Assembly (NCBI GenBank): GCA_001310455.1
Contig: BAXG01000027.1
Coordinates: 1 to 64,000 of the forward strand
Direction of reading: 5' to 3'
Origin: Photobacterium sp. JCM 19050
GTDB taxonomy: Bacteria; Pseudomonadota; Gammaproteobacteria; Enterobacterales; Vibrionaceae
DNA: 64,000 nucleotides
Shown: piece by piece, positions 29,665 to 39,942 of the stretch
Layout of the letters: each line of letters starts with the position of its first letter
Numbering within the stretch: the stretch's first letter is position 1
Program-made: the position numbers and the translations under genes
Notes under the pieces: generated by a model
Seen by the model: only the letters and a program-made list of their open reading frames with translations
Told to the model about the DNA's origin: nothing
Database searches by the model: none

Positions 29665-30342
29665 TTATTTTATCTCAGAAGCCAGGACTTCACCGCTTTG
29701 CTGCGACACTGTGGTAATCCGGCGGATGATCATATTGAGCAGCACGCCGTAAATCGGCACAAACAGACCCAGGCTTATCACCAGCTTAAAGGTGTAATCG
29801 ACCAGGGCGATCTCAGTCCAGTGTTCCGCCATAAAAGCGTCCGGGCTTTTGTAGAACGCAATGGCAAAGAATGCGATGGTGTCGCTGGCATTGCCGAAGA
29901 TGGTCGAACATGCCGGAGCAACCCACCACTGCTTCATCTGGCGCAGGCGGTTGAACACGTGGATGTCGAGGATCTGGCCCAGCAGATAAGCCATAAAGCT
30001 TGCCACCGCGATACGGAAAACAAACAGGTTAAATTCACCCAGCGGCGCCAGGCCCTGATAACTTCCCTGGAAAAACACCACAGAAAGCAGATAGGAAATA
30101 ACCAAAGACGGCAGCATCACCAGGAAAATAATACGCCGGGCCATACCTGCCCCATAAATACGGACCGTCAGATCTGTTGCCAGGAAAATAAACGGGAAGG
30201 TAAATGCCCCCCAGGTGGTGTGAAAACCGAAAAGGGTAAACGGGAGCTGAACCAGGTAGTTACTGGACGCAATAATAAAGAGGTGGAAAAGAACCAGGTA
30301 ACCCAGCGCCTTACGCTGCTGAGCAGGAGAAAAAGTCTGCAT
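29665..30342 (-). CDS. yhhQ: Queuosine precursor (preQ0/preQ1) transporter YhhQ
   Basis: An inner membrane carrier of the VUT/ECF-S-like family that imports 7-cyano- and 7-aminomethyl-7-deazaguanine for queuosine modification of tRNA. It has 225 residues with about six hydrophobic segments. Family signatures include TWGAFTFPFIFLATDLTVRI, ASFMAYLLGQILDIHVFNRL and NASDTIAFFAIAF. The start ATG at 30342 sits directly behind a preQ1 riboswitch whose 3' end carries the ribosome binding site, which supports the transporter assignment independently. The frame is intact. Confidence 0.95.
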   Translation of the reverse strand: MQTFSPAQQRKALGYLVLFHLFIIASSNYLVQLPFTLFGFHTTWGAFTFPFIFLATDLTVRIYGAGMARRIIFLVMLPSLVISYLLSVVFFQGSYQGLAPLGEFNLFVFRIAVASFMAYLLGQILDIHVFNRLRQMKQWWVAPACSTIFGNASDTIAFFAIAFYKSPDAFMAEHWTEIALVDYTFKLVISLGLFVPIYGVLLNMIIRRITTVSQQSGEVLASEIK

Positions 30343-30348
30343 GTCAGA

Positions 30349-30383
30349 ACCTTTTTGTTAATTGGGGGTGAGGGAACCCAAAT
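30349..30383 (-). promoter_or_regulatory. PreQ1-I riboswitch controlling yhhQ translation
   Basis: The minus strand has stem TTGGG (30381-30377) and CCCAA (30366-30362) enclosing TTCCCTCACC, with the conserved UUC start of loop 1. An A-rich tail AACAAAAAGG follows (30359-30350). AGG at 30352-30350 can pair with CCU in the loop to form the class I pseudoknot. That AGG is also the ribosome binding site, seven bases before the ATG, so bound preQ1 should block translation. This is judged by eye against the class I consensus. Confidence 0.8.
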
Positions 30384-30438
30384 TTATCTTCAGGAGAATT
30401 TCAGCCAAACAGCCGCCATCTCCCGCCAAAGGGCGATG

Positions 30439-30466
30439 ATTATACATTAATCGATTTGAATGTTAA
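30439..30466 (-). promoter_or_regulatory. Sigma-70 promoter of yhhQ
   Basis: TTAACA (30466-30461), a 16-base spacer and a perfect TATAAT (30444-30439) on the minus strand. It gives a leader of about 90 bases containing the riboswitch. Confidence 0.7.
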
Positions 30467-30511
30467 GACAGTGGCGTGCTTTCAAAGTGTTGCTAACGGT
30501 AAACCGCTGAG

Positions 30512-30814
30512 TTATAAGCTTTTCCCAAGCCAATTCGCTAAAAATGCCAATTCTTCATTCCCCGCGCCATCCAGAGTTTCCAGCCACATCGCGGCACTGT
30601 AGTGTTCGGCGCGGAGCATAAGCCGGCAGCCTTCAAAATCCACCAGCCAGGTGTGTATATCCGCATCGGTCTGGGTTTCATTGGCACTGGCGCCAATGTG
30701 GCTGAGAAATTGCGCCATCAGGTCAGGGGCGTTGTCAAAGTCCAACGCCGGCACACTCAGCACAAGGCGGCCTTCATCCGGTTGAAAGTCGAGGGAGGAA
30801 AATAAAAAGGCCAT
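30512..30814 (-). CDS. DUF3630 family protein
   Basis: A 100-residue acidic protein with no membrane segment or signal. It fits the DUF3630 family, which often follows recQ in Vibrionaceae. It starts 24 bases after the recQ stop on the same strand, so cotranscription is likely. No function is known to me. Confidence 0.8.
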   Translation of the reverse strand: MAFLFSSLDFQPDEGRLVLSVPALDFDNAPDLMAQFLSHIGASANETQTDADIHTWLVDFEGCRLMLRAEHYSAAMWLETLDGAGNEELAFLANWLGKSL

Positions 30815-30837
30815 TACGCACTCCTTGCCAGATGGCT

Positions 30838-32666
<1,829 letters not shown>

Positions 32667-32842
32667 GCCGCCACTCTAGCCATAAAAACAGCCGCCCATT
32701 CTACCCGCGCAGGGTTGTTCCGCCAACCGCAGCCGGTGGAAAAATGTGCTGGGATTTCCACCACCTCCTCCATATACTGACTAGTCCATCAACTGTTTTT
32801 AACGGAAAAAAACAGTAAATCAATAATAAGAAGGATTTTCCC

Positions 32843-33733
32843 GTGACCGACCAGAACCAGACCCGGCAAGGTGTATTACTCGCGCTGGGTGCCTTTACCA
32901 TGTGGGGAATTGCCCCCGTGTACTTCAAGGCAATCACGGAAGTGCCGGCACCGGAAATCCTGGCTCACCGTGTTATCTGGTCGTTTGTTTTTCTCGCCGC
33001 CATCATCTGGCTGACCGGGAATGTAAGCTCGCTGAAAACATTGGTTCGTTCGCCAAAACGCCTTGGGCTTCTGGCGGTCACTTCCCTGTTTATTGGTGCC
33101 AACTGGCTGGTATTTATCTGGGCGGTTAATAACAACCTGATGCTGGATGCCAGCCTTGGGTATTACATCAACCCACTGATCAGTATTGTGCTTGGCATGC
33201 TGTTCCTTGGTGAGCGGTTCCGTCGGTTACAGTGGTTTGCCGTGTTACTGGCAACAACCGGCGTCGTGGTCCAGTTAGTCACTTTCGGTTCTCTGCCGTG
33301 GATTGCGCTAGTCCTTGCCGGCTCATTCGGTACTTACGGGCTCCTGAGAAAGAAAATACGTGCCGATGCCGCGACCGGGCTTTTTATAGAAACCGCAGTG
33401 CTGCTGCCGGTTGCGCTCATTTACCTGTTCGGCATTGCCGATTCACCAACTTCTGATCTCTCAGGCAACAGCGCTACGCTGAACCTGCTGCTTTTTTCCG
33501 CCGGCATTGTCACCACCCTGCCGCTTTTGTGCTTTACCGGTGCGGCTACCCGGCTCCGGCTTTCCACGCTGGGCTTTTTCCAGTATATCGGCCCGAGCCT
33601 GATGTTTATCCTCGCTGTCGCGTTTTACGGCGAACGCTTTACCGCTGACAAGGCGACAACATTTGTATTTATCTGGCTGGCGCTGCTCATCTTCACTTAC
33701 GATGCCTGGCGAAACCGGCCAAAACATGGATGA
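32843..33733 (+). CDS. rarD: EamA family transporter RarD
   Basis: A ten-helix drug/metabolite transporter superfamily membrane protein of 296 residues. RarD signatures include GAFTMWGIAPVYFKAI and HRVIWSFVF near the N terminus, and FLGERFRRLQW in the middle. E. coli RarD was named for chloramphenicol sensitivity, but its natural substrate is unsettled. The start is a GTG with AAGGA seven bases upstream. It is divergent from recQ, and a LysE-type gene follows after about 45 bases. Confidence 0.92.
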   Translation: MTDQNQTRQGVLLALGAFTMWGIAPVYFKAITEVPAPEILAHRVIWSFVFLAAIIWLTGNVSSLKTLVRSPKRLGLLAVTSLFIGANWLVFIWAVNNNLMLDASLGYYINPLISIVLGMLFLGERFRRLQWFAVLLATTGVVVQLVTFGSLPWIALVLAGSFGTYGLLRKKIRADAATGLFIETAVLLPVALIYLFGIADSPTSDLSGNSATLNLLLFSAGIVTTLPLLCFTGAATRLRLSTLGFFQYIGPSLMFILAVAFYGERFTADKATTFVFIWLALLIFTYDAWRNRPKHG

Positions 33734-33777
33734 AAAGAAACTCCCCCTGAAATTGTCTGAAAGGAGCGATACCTAAC

Positions 33778-34412
33778 ATGACTGATGCGCAGGTGCTTTT
33801 TTCGCTGGCCGGTATCTTTATCGTGGCACTGGCAAGCCCGGGACCGGATTTCGCCTGGTGGTACAAAATTCTGCCCGGTACGGGCGGCAGACAGGCGTCG
33901 CTGTCGCTCTCGGGCTGGCGGTGGGCATTGCTATCCACGCTACCCTCAGCATTTCCGGCATCAGCCTTTTGGTTCACCGCGACCCAACGCTCTATAACGT
34001 GGTCCAGATTGCCGGAGGCGCTTACCTTTTCTGGCTGGGGACAGGTGCATTGAAAAGCGCGCTGCGAAGCCCTGACTCAGGCGTAACAAAGACGGCAGCA
34101 CAGCTTTCCACGCACCGGGAGGCGTTTATAAAAGGGCTAACGACCAACCTTTTTAACCCCAAAGCGCTGGTGTTTTTTGTCAGCCTGCTCTCTACTGATC
34201 CCGGCAACCATGTCTGGTACCGGCCGGGTAAGCGCCATATTCCTGCTGTTCGCTATGGGGTTTTTCTGGTTTGCCATGCTGCGTCGGTTCTGACCACCCG
34301 GGCAATTCAGCAGCGCCTGCAACGAATCACCCGGGCCATTGATGCACTCACTGCCCTGGTTTTTTGTACTGCCGGCGGCTCAATTCTGTGGTTTGCCGTC
34401 TCATCCCTGTAA
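33778..34412 (+). CDS. LysE/RhtB-family amino acid exporter (frame broken three times)
   Basis: A polytopic exporter of about 211 residues after repair. The N-terminal SPGPDF motif and the internal FIKGLTTNLFNPKALVFF are typical of LysE/RhtB/RhtC proteins. Breakpoints lie near 33852 (GCCCTG read as GCCTG), 34195 and 34280. The E. coli recQ-rarD region also carries the threonine/homoserine exporters rhtC and rhtB, so a threonine or homoserine exporter is plausible, but the substrate cannot be read from sequence. Confidence 0.85.
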
Positions 34413-34545
34413 CCGGGCGGCACATCCTTACGCATTTCTGACATCACTGCGATGACATTAATGACACATAAGCGCACAATAATATCTCAACGCCAAACCA
34501 TCATAACTATCTATAAATTGGCGCATTTAAATAAAGGAGATATTC

Positions 34546-35045
34546 ATGCGTAAGCACTTTGCGAAAACGTCTGCCTGTGCGGTACTGGCTATGGCACTGC
34601 CTTTTACCTCACTGCCTTCGTATGCATTCAGCCTGGACGATCTTGGCGGTATCGTGAAAGAAGTCACCGGTGACAATGAGCAGGCACAAGCCACATCCCC
34701 ACTGGTTTCAGCACTGACCGATCAGGTGAAGGGGCTGTCCGGTGAACAGGCTCTGGGTGGTGCCGGTGCACTGCTGGCCCTGGCACAGAACAACCTCGGC
34801 GGTGAGCAGCAAAACGAGCTGGGTAAACTGATTCCGGGTATGGACAATCTGATGTCAGCTATCCCGGGTGGTCTGGGCGACACCATCAAGAACATGGATA
34901 CAGTGAAAAGCGTGTGCAACATGATCGGCATCGACCCGGCCCTGGTTGCCCAACTGGCTCCGGTTGCCTGCAGTTCCTTGGCCAGCAAGGCGCGAGTGAA
35001 GGCCTGCTGAGCTCACTGAGCTCACTTTGGCAGGTTGAGAAGTAA
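34546..35045 (+). CDS. DUF2780 family secreted protein (frame broken once)
   Basis: A signal peptide (cleavage near PSYAF) precedes a low-complexity, glycine- and leucine-rich mature protein (GEQALGGAGALLALAQNNLGG), the character of the DUF2780/VcgC family. A missing C near 34971 (GCCCTG read as GCCTG) shifts the end into another frame. Restored, the tail reads FLGQQGASEGLLSSLSSLW and stops at 35045, about 166 residues. AAAGGAG lies upstream of the ATG. Function is unknown. Confidence 0.8.
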
Positions 35046-35082
35046 TTCTCACTATCCTGGGGGAAACAAAACCCCCGGAGAC

Positions 35083-35116
35083 AAAAAAGCGGTGGTATCT
35101 GGCCACCGCTTTTTTT
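35083..35116. terminator. Bidirectional terminator between DUF2780 and uvrD
   Basis: AAAAAAGCGGTGG pairs with CCACCGCTTTTTTT around a seven-base loop, with A and T runs on each side, between two converging genes. Confidence 0.9.
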
Positions 35117-35130
35117 AGCTTCATTTTTTG

Positions 35131-37304
35131 TTACGCCATGGGCTCCAGCTTGGCGTACTGGGTCACCAGCCACTTGATACCCTCACCGTTGAAAGCAACC
35201 TGCACCCGGCTCTGGGCGCCGCTGCCTTCAAAATTGATGATGGTACCCTCACCAAATTTCGGGTGTTTCACCCGCTGCCCGAGGTTAAACCCGGTCTGGT
35301 TGAAGTTATTGTTGACCGTTTCCTGGCTGAACCGGCCGGTTGCCGTCGCCGGACGAGACACCTGGGCACGCATCCGTACCTCTTCCAGGCAGGTTTCCGG
35401 CAGTTCGCGGATAAATCGGGACGGCCGGTGGAACATATCCTTGCCGTACAGCCGGCGCATTTCCGCATGGCAGATGTAGAGTTTCTGCATCGCACGGGTC
35501 ATGCCCACATAACAGAGGCGTCGCTCTTCTTCCAGGCGGCCGGATTCTTCTGACGACATCTGGCTCGGGAACATGCCCTCTTCCACACCAACCATAAAGA
35601 CCAGCGGGAACTCCAGGCCTTTGGCACTGTGGAGGGTCATCAGCTGAACCGCATCATCGAACTCATCAGCCTGCCCTTCACCGGCTTCCAACGCAGCATG
35701 GGAAAGGAATGCTGAAAGCGGCGTCATACCTTCGGCTTCTTCCGGCACCTCGAACTGGCGGGTTGCGGTCACCAGTTCCTCAAGGTTGTCGATGCGGGAC
35801 TGGGCTTTTTCACCTTTTTCCTGTTCGTACATGGTACGCAGGCCGGAGTTGCGGATCACCGCATCGGTCTGCTGGAACAGCGCCATCTCGCGGGTCTCAT
35901 CTTCCAGTGCATCTACCAGCTCGACAAAACGGCGCAGGGCGGTGGCCGCACGGCCGGCCAGAACCTGCTCATTCAGGAGCTGGATACAGGCTTCCCACAT
36001 GGTCGTACCGCGGTCACGGGCGGCCAGACGGACCGTTTCCAGCGTCCGGTCACCAATGCCCCGGGTCGGGGTGTTCACCACGCGCTCGAAGGAGGCGTCG
36101 TCGTTACGGTTGGCAATCAGACGCAAGTAAGCCAGTGAGTCCTTGATTTCCTGGCGTTCGAAGAACCGCATTCCGCCGTAGATCCGATACGGGAGCTGGG
36201 CCTGGATAAGCGCCTCTTCCAGCACACGGGACTGGGCGTTGTTGCGGTAAAGGAAAGCCACATCATTCAGTGCGCCGCCTTCATCCAGCCAGGATTTCAC
36301 CCGGCCAACCACAAAACGGGCTTCATCCAGCTCGTTAAAAGCGGAATAGACTGAAATGCGATCGCCTTCTGTCCCTTCTGTCCAAAGGTTCTTACCCAGG
36401 CGCTCGCTGTTGTTGGAAATAAGCTCATTCGCCGCGTTGAGGATATTGGCGGTTGAGCGGTAGTTCTGTTCCAGACGGATAGTCTGGGCATTGGTGAATT
36501 CATTCAGAAAGCGCTGGATGTTCTCGACCTTGGCACCACGCCAGCCATAAATGGACTGGTCATCATCCCCCACGATCATCACGTTGGCCTGTGTGCCGGC
36601 CATCATCCGCAGCCAGGCATACTGGATGTTGTTGGTGTCCTGGAACTCGTCCACCAGGATATGGTGGAAACGGGCCTGGTAGTGCTCACGGATATGTTGT
36701 TTATCACGCAGCAGTTCATGGCAGCGCAGCAACAACTCGGCAAAATCCACCAGCCAGCTCGGTCACACGCATCCTGGTAGGCACTGTAAATACGCAGCCA
36801 GGTCCGCTCTGCCGGGTCAAAGGTATCTATATGATGGGCGCGCAGACCCTCATCTTTCTTGGTGTTGATGTACCAGGACGCCTGACGGGCCGGCCAGTGT
36901 TTCTCGTCCAGGTTCTGCGCCTTGATAATGCGCTTTAAAAGGCGCTGCTGATCGTCGGAGTCCAGGATCTGAAAGTCCTGCGGCAAGTTGGCATCCAGGT
37001 GGTGAGCACGCAGTATCCGGTGGCAAAGACCGTGGAAGGTGCCACTCCACATGCCGGATGCGGTGCCCCGGGTCAGGTCTTCAATACGGTGGCGCATCTC
37101 TGCGGCCGCCTTGTTGGTAAAGGTCACCGAAAGGATTGAGAACGGCGAGGCCTTCTCCATTCGCATCAGCCACGCAATACGATGAACCAGCACCCGGGTT
37201 TTGCCACTGCCGGCACCGGCCAGTACCAGGTAGTTGCCAAGAGGCGCGGCAACGGCTTCGCGCTGTTTGTCGTTCAGGCCATCAATGAGATCTGTTACGT
37301 CCAT
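35131..37304 (-). CDS. uvrD: DNA helicase II UvrD (frame broken once)
   Basis: A superfamily 1 3'-5' helicase of nucleotide excision and mismatch repair. Walker A GAGSGKTRVLVHRI is near residue 30, Walker B is LVDEFQDTN, and MIVGDDDQSIYGWRGA follows. The C-terminal part has LMTLHSAKGLEFPLVFMVG and the Tudor-like end HPKFGEGTI. One missing C near 36765 (GGCCTGG read as GGCTGG) splits the frame in the RAG-LVDFAELL segment. Restored, it has about 724 residues. A LexA-like sequence overlaps the leader. Its stop faces a bidirectional terminator. Confidence 0.95.
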
Positions 37305-37313
37305 CGTATTTCA

Positions 37314-37329
37314 CTGGTTATTTATACAC
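37314..37329 (-). promoter_or_regulatory. LexA-like box upstream of uvrD
   Basis: CTGGTTATTTATACAC has CTG-N10-CAC against the SOS consensus CTG-N10-CAG, with an AT-rich centre. It lies 10-25 bases before the uvrD start. E. coli uvrD is a LexA target, which makes it credible despite one half-site mismatch. Confidence 0.4.
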
Positions 37330-37550
37330 GGGTTGAAAAGTATAACCGATCGGGCGGTGAAAAACGCGCGGAAAATAACCCATCAAGATCATCCGGTTAC
37401 CTCCTCACTTTAGAAAAAATCCAAGAATTTCTGCACCGATGTGAAAGTTTTCAGGGGGAACATCTATCTTTTAATTTGAGAGCGCCAACATGCAATTAAC
37501 GCAGGCGCAACTCATACGCAACACTTAACGACTAGATGAGAGGGAAAATC

Positions 37551-37811
37551 ATGAGTAAGAAGAACCTTGCTGTTGCTGCTGCGGTTACTGGTCTGCTGGC
37601 TCTGGGTGCTACCACCTTAACTACCGCTCCTGCCCATGCGGCTGACAAAGAAAAGTGCTACGGCGTTGTAAAAGCAGGCAAGAATGATTGCGCAACTGCA
37701 AACAGCTCCTGTGCAGGTACGTCGAAAACTGACGGCCAGAAAGACGCCTTCGTTATGGTTCCGAAAGGCCTGTGTGATCGCCTGGCAGGCGGTTCAAAAA
37801 CGGCAGGTTAA
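37551..37811 (+). CDS. bufA: Bufferin precursor peptide, DUF2282 family (BufA1-type)
   Basis: An 86-residue secreted precursor. A Sec signal peptide ends at APAHA30, leaving a 56-residue product with four cysteines at 36, 47, 54 and 75, in the family patterns KCYGVVKAGKNDC, SSCAG and PKGLCD. In bufferins the core cysteines are converted by the MNIO partner to thiooxazole-type groups that bind copper. I chose the ATG at 37551 (MSKKNLA) because AGAGGG lies seven bases upstream and the signal peptide is then normal; an ATG 15 bases earlier is in frame. It is the first gene of a four-gene operon. Small size and abundance-type SD suggest high expression. Confidence 0.88.
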   Translation: MSKKNLAVAAAVTGLLALGATTLTTAPAHAADKEKCYGVVKAGKNDCATANSSCAGTSKTDGQKDAFVMVPKGLCDRLAGGSKTAG

Positions 37812-37843
37812 TCACCCGATAAACCGAAAGAGGGAGCACAGCC

Positions 37844-38728
37844 ATGATTCAGACTGACCGTAATCCCGACCCACAGAAACTTGTTGGTGTTGGTCTGCGT
37901 GCTCCCCACTTCGGTTACTTTTGTGACCATCAGCCGGATACTGGCTGGCTTGAAATCCACAGTGAAAACTTTTTTCGACCAGACGGTGCGCCCCGGGAAA
38001 CACTTCGTCACCTGCGGGAACGCTACCCGGTAAGCTGCCACGGTGTCGGTCTGTCTTTGGGATCTGTTGACCCGGTAAACCGCCAGCATCTCAATGCCTT
38101 GGTTAGTCTCGTCAATGAAGTTGACCCGTTTCTGGTTTCTGACCACCTGAGCTGGAGCTCCGTGGACGGTCAGTATTTCAATGATTTGCTTCCGCTTCCC
38201 TATACCGAAGAAGCCCTAGAGGTGTTTTGCCGCAACGTGCTTGTGGTGCAGGATGCCCTGAAAAGGCCGATACTGGTGGAAAACCCGTCCAGCTACCTCT
38301 CCTACAGCCATTCCACGATCAACGAGTGGGATTTTCTGGTCGATGTGCAAAAGCGCACCGGCTGCGGGCTGCTGCTGGATCTGAACAATATTTACGTCAG
38401 TGCTTTTAACCATGGCTTTGACGCACAGGAATACCTCGCTGCTATCGACCCGGCCACCGTCGGGGAAATTCACCTAGCCGGGTTTACAGTGAAACAACTG
38501 GCGCAGGGAGAAGTGTGGATAGATACCCACAGCATGCCGGTAACCGACGGCGTCTGGGCGTTGTACCGCCAGTGGGTGGAAACACATGCAGCCGCTCACG
38601 GGGGTCCTCCGACGCTGATTGAGTGGGATCGGGACTTGCCCGAGCCACAGGTTTTGCTTGCTGAAGCAGACAAAGCGAAGGACATACTTCGGGAGACATG
38701 CGCGGTTACAGAAGGGGATGCAGCATGA
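37844..38728 (+). CDS. bufB: MNIO-type multinuclear iron oxidase, DUF692 family (BufB)
   Basis: A TIM-barrel enzyme of 294 residues that modifies RiPP precursors at cysteine using two or three iron ions and oxygen. Metal-ligand regions are visible in order: GLRAPHFGYF, EIHSENFF, CHGVGLSLG, LVSDHLSW, ILVENPSSYLSY, LLLDLNNIYVSAFNHG, GEIHLAGF, DTHSMPV and TLIEWDRD. It lies 32 bases after the precursor gene. Its stop overlaps the bufC start as ATGA, indicating coupled translation with the partner protein. The frame is intact. Confidence 0.93.
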   Translation: MIQTDRNPDPQKLVGVGLRAPHFGYFCDHQPDTGWLEIHSENFFRPDGAPRETLRHLRERYPVSCHGVGLSLGSVDPVNRQHLNALVSLVNEVDPFLVSDHLSWSSVDGQYFNDLLPLPYTEEALEVFCRNVLVVQDALKRPILVENPSSYLSYSHSTINEWDFLVDVQKRTGCGLLLDLNNIYVSAFNHGFDAQEYLAAIDPATVGEIHLAGFTVKQLAQGEVWIDTHSMPVTDGVWALYRQWVETHAAAHGGPPTLIEWDRDLPEPQVLLAEADKAKDILRETCAVTEGDAA

Positions 38729-39474
38729 ATCCCTCCCCCTCCCTTTCTGATCTCCAACGGGGGTTTGCAGATGAATTGCATTACCGCCCGGCACAGCTCC
38801 CCATAAAGGATGGCGTCGCAGATGCTGACGGATTGCTTCAAATCTATCGGAATAACTTTGTTATTACGCTGACAGAGTGTCTGGAGCTTGCATACCCGGC
38901 GTGCCAAAAGCTGGTTGGTGATGAGTTTTTCGAAGCCGTCGCCCGTCAGCACATATTGTCGTGCCCACTTAGTTCAGCTTCTGTATCAGACTATGGTGAA
39001 GGGTTTGCCGATACCCTTTCCGGGTTGGAATCCGTTGTTTCCCACACCCCTTACCTGCCGGATTTAGCCCGCGTTGAATGGCTGGTTTACCAACTGAGCC
39101 AGTCACCCTGGGCCGCTACCGAATTTCCTTTTGACCTGTTGCAACAGGTTTCGCCGGAGAGAATGGCGGATCTGCTTCTTGTTCCTTCCGGCCTCGCCGG
39201 TCTGGTTTCTGCCGAATATGCGGTCGGTGATCTCTGGCAGTGGTTACAACACGGGGAAGGTGAGCCTCCGTCTTTGTCGCCGGGCCAGCATCTTGCCGTT
39301 ATCCGGCGTGAAGAAGGAATTGGGTTTGCCAACCTTAGCCCTGTCGAAGCGCAGCTTCTCACCGCCTGTTACCAAAATTTGCCTCTGGGGGAGATACCGC
39401 AGGACTGGTTGTCTGCCCTCGGATCTTTAGTGGAAAAAGAGCTGCTCAGCAGCTTCCGGCTTGGCGCCGAATAA
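38725..39474 (+). CDS. bufC: MNIO partner protein, DUF2063 family (BufC)
   Basis: A 249-residue protein with the DUF2063 N-terminal domain: QRGFADELHY, then LQIYRNNFVITLTECLELAYPACQKLVGDEFF, then YLPDLARVEWLVY. It is thought to bind the precursor leader or signal region and present the core to the DUF692 enzyme. I chose the ATG at 38725 (AAGGGG seven bases upstream) over the in-frame ATG at 38698, which would overlap bufB by 30 bases. A DoxX gene follows after 16 bases. Confidence 0.9.
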   Translation: MNPSPSLSDLQRGFADELHYRPAQLPIKDGVADADGLLQIYRNNFVITLTECLELAYPACQKLVGDEFFEAVARQHILSCPLSSASVSDYGEGFADTLSGLESVVSHTPYLPDLARVEWLVYQLSQSPWAATEFPFDLLQQVSPERMADLLLVPSGLAGLVSAEYAVGDLWQWLQHGEGEPPSLSPGQHLAVIRREEGIGFANLSPVEAQLLTACYQNLPLGEIPQDWLSALGSLVEKELLSSFRLGAE

Positions 39475-39490
39475 TAATACGGAGAACACG

Positions 39491-39934
39491 ATGTTAAACC
39501 TGGTTGTGAGAATTGATGCGCTATTCAAAGCACCCCTGACCGCACTTTCACCGCTAATCCTGCTGGTAGCTCGGCTTTGGGTTGCCTGGGTGTTTTTCAA
39601 CTCAGGTCTTATCAAATACAGCAGTTGGGACAGCACCCTGTACCTTTTTGAGTATGAGTACCAGGTGCCGCTGCTGCCCTGGCAAATGGCTGCTTACCTC
39701 GGAACTGTGACCGAGCTTATCGTCCCGGTGTTCCTTGCTCTCGGTCTGCTGACGCGGCCTTTTGCGGTCGTTCTGTTTGTCTTCAACATTATTGCCGTTG
39801 TTTCTTATCCACTGCTTTGGGAGAAAGGGTTCTTTGACCACCAGATGTGGGGCTGGATGTTGCTGATGGTTGCCATCTGGGGGCCGGGTCTTTTGTCCCT
39901 GGACGGCATTATCGAGAAAAAAGCAGAAAGCTGA
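39491..39934 (+). CDS. DoxX family membrane protein of the bufferin operon
   Basis: A 147-residue inner membrane protein with four hydrophobic segments and DoxX features: LLVARLWVAWVFFNSGLIKY at the N terminus and YLGTVTELIVPVFLALGLLTR in the middle. DoxX genes commonly close bufferin operons; a redox or electron-supply role at the membrane is suspected but unproven. The ATG at 39491 has GGAGA six bases upstream. It converges on yigB with only eight bases between the stops and no visible hairpin. Confidence 0.9.
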   Translation: MLNLVVRIDALFKAPLTALSPLILLVARLWVAWVFFNSGLIKYSSWDSTLYLFEYEYQVPLLPWQMAAYLGTVTELIVPVFLALGLLTRPFAVVLFVFNIIAVVSYPLLWEKGFFDHQMWGWMLLMVAIWGPGLLSLDGIIEKKAES

Positions 39935-39942
39935 AGGCAGGC

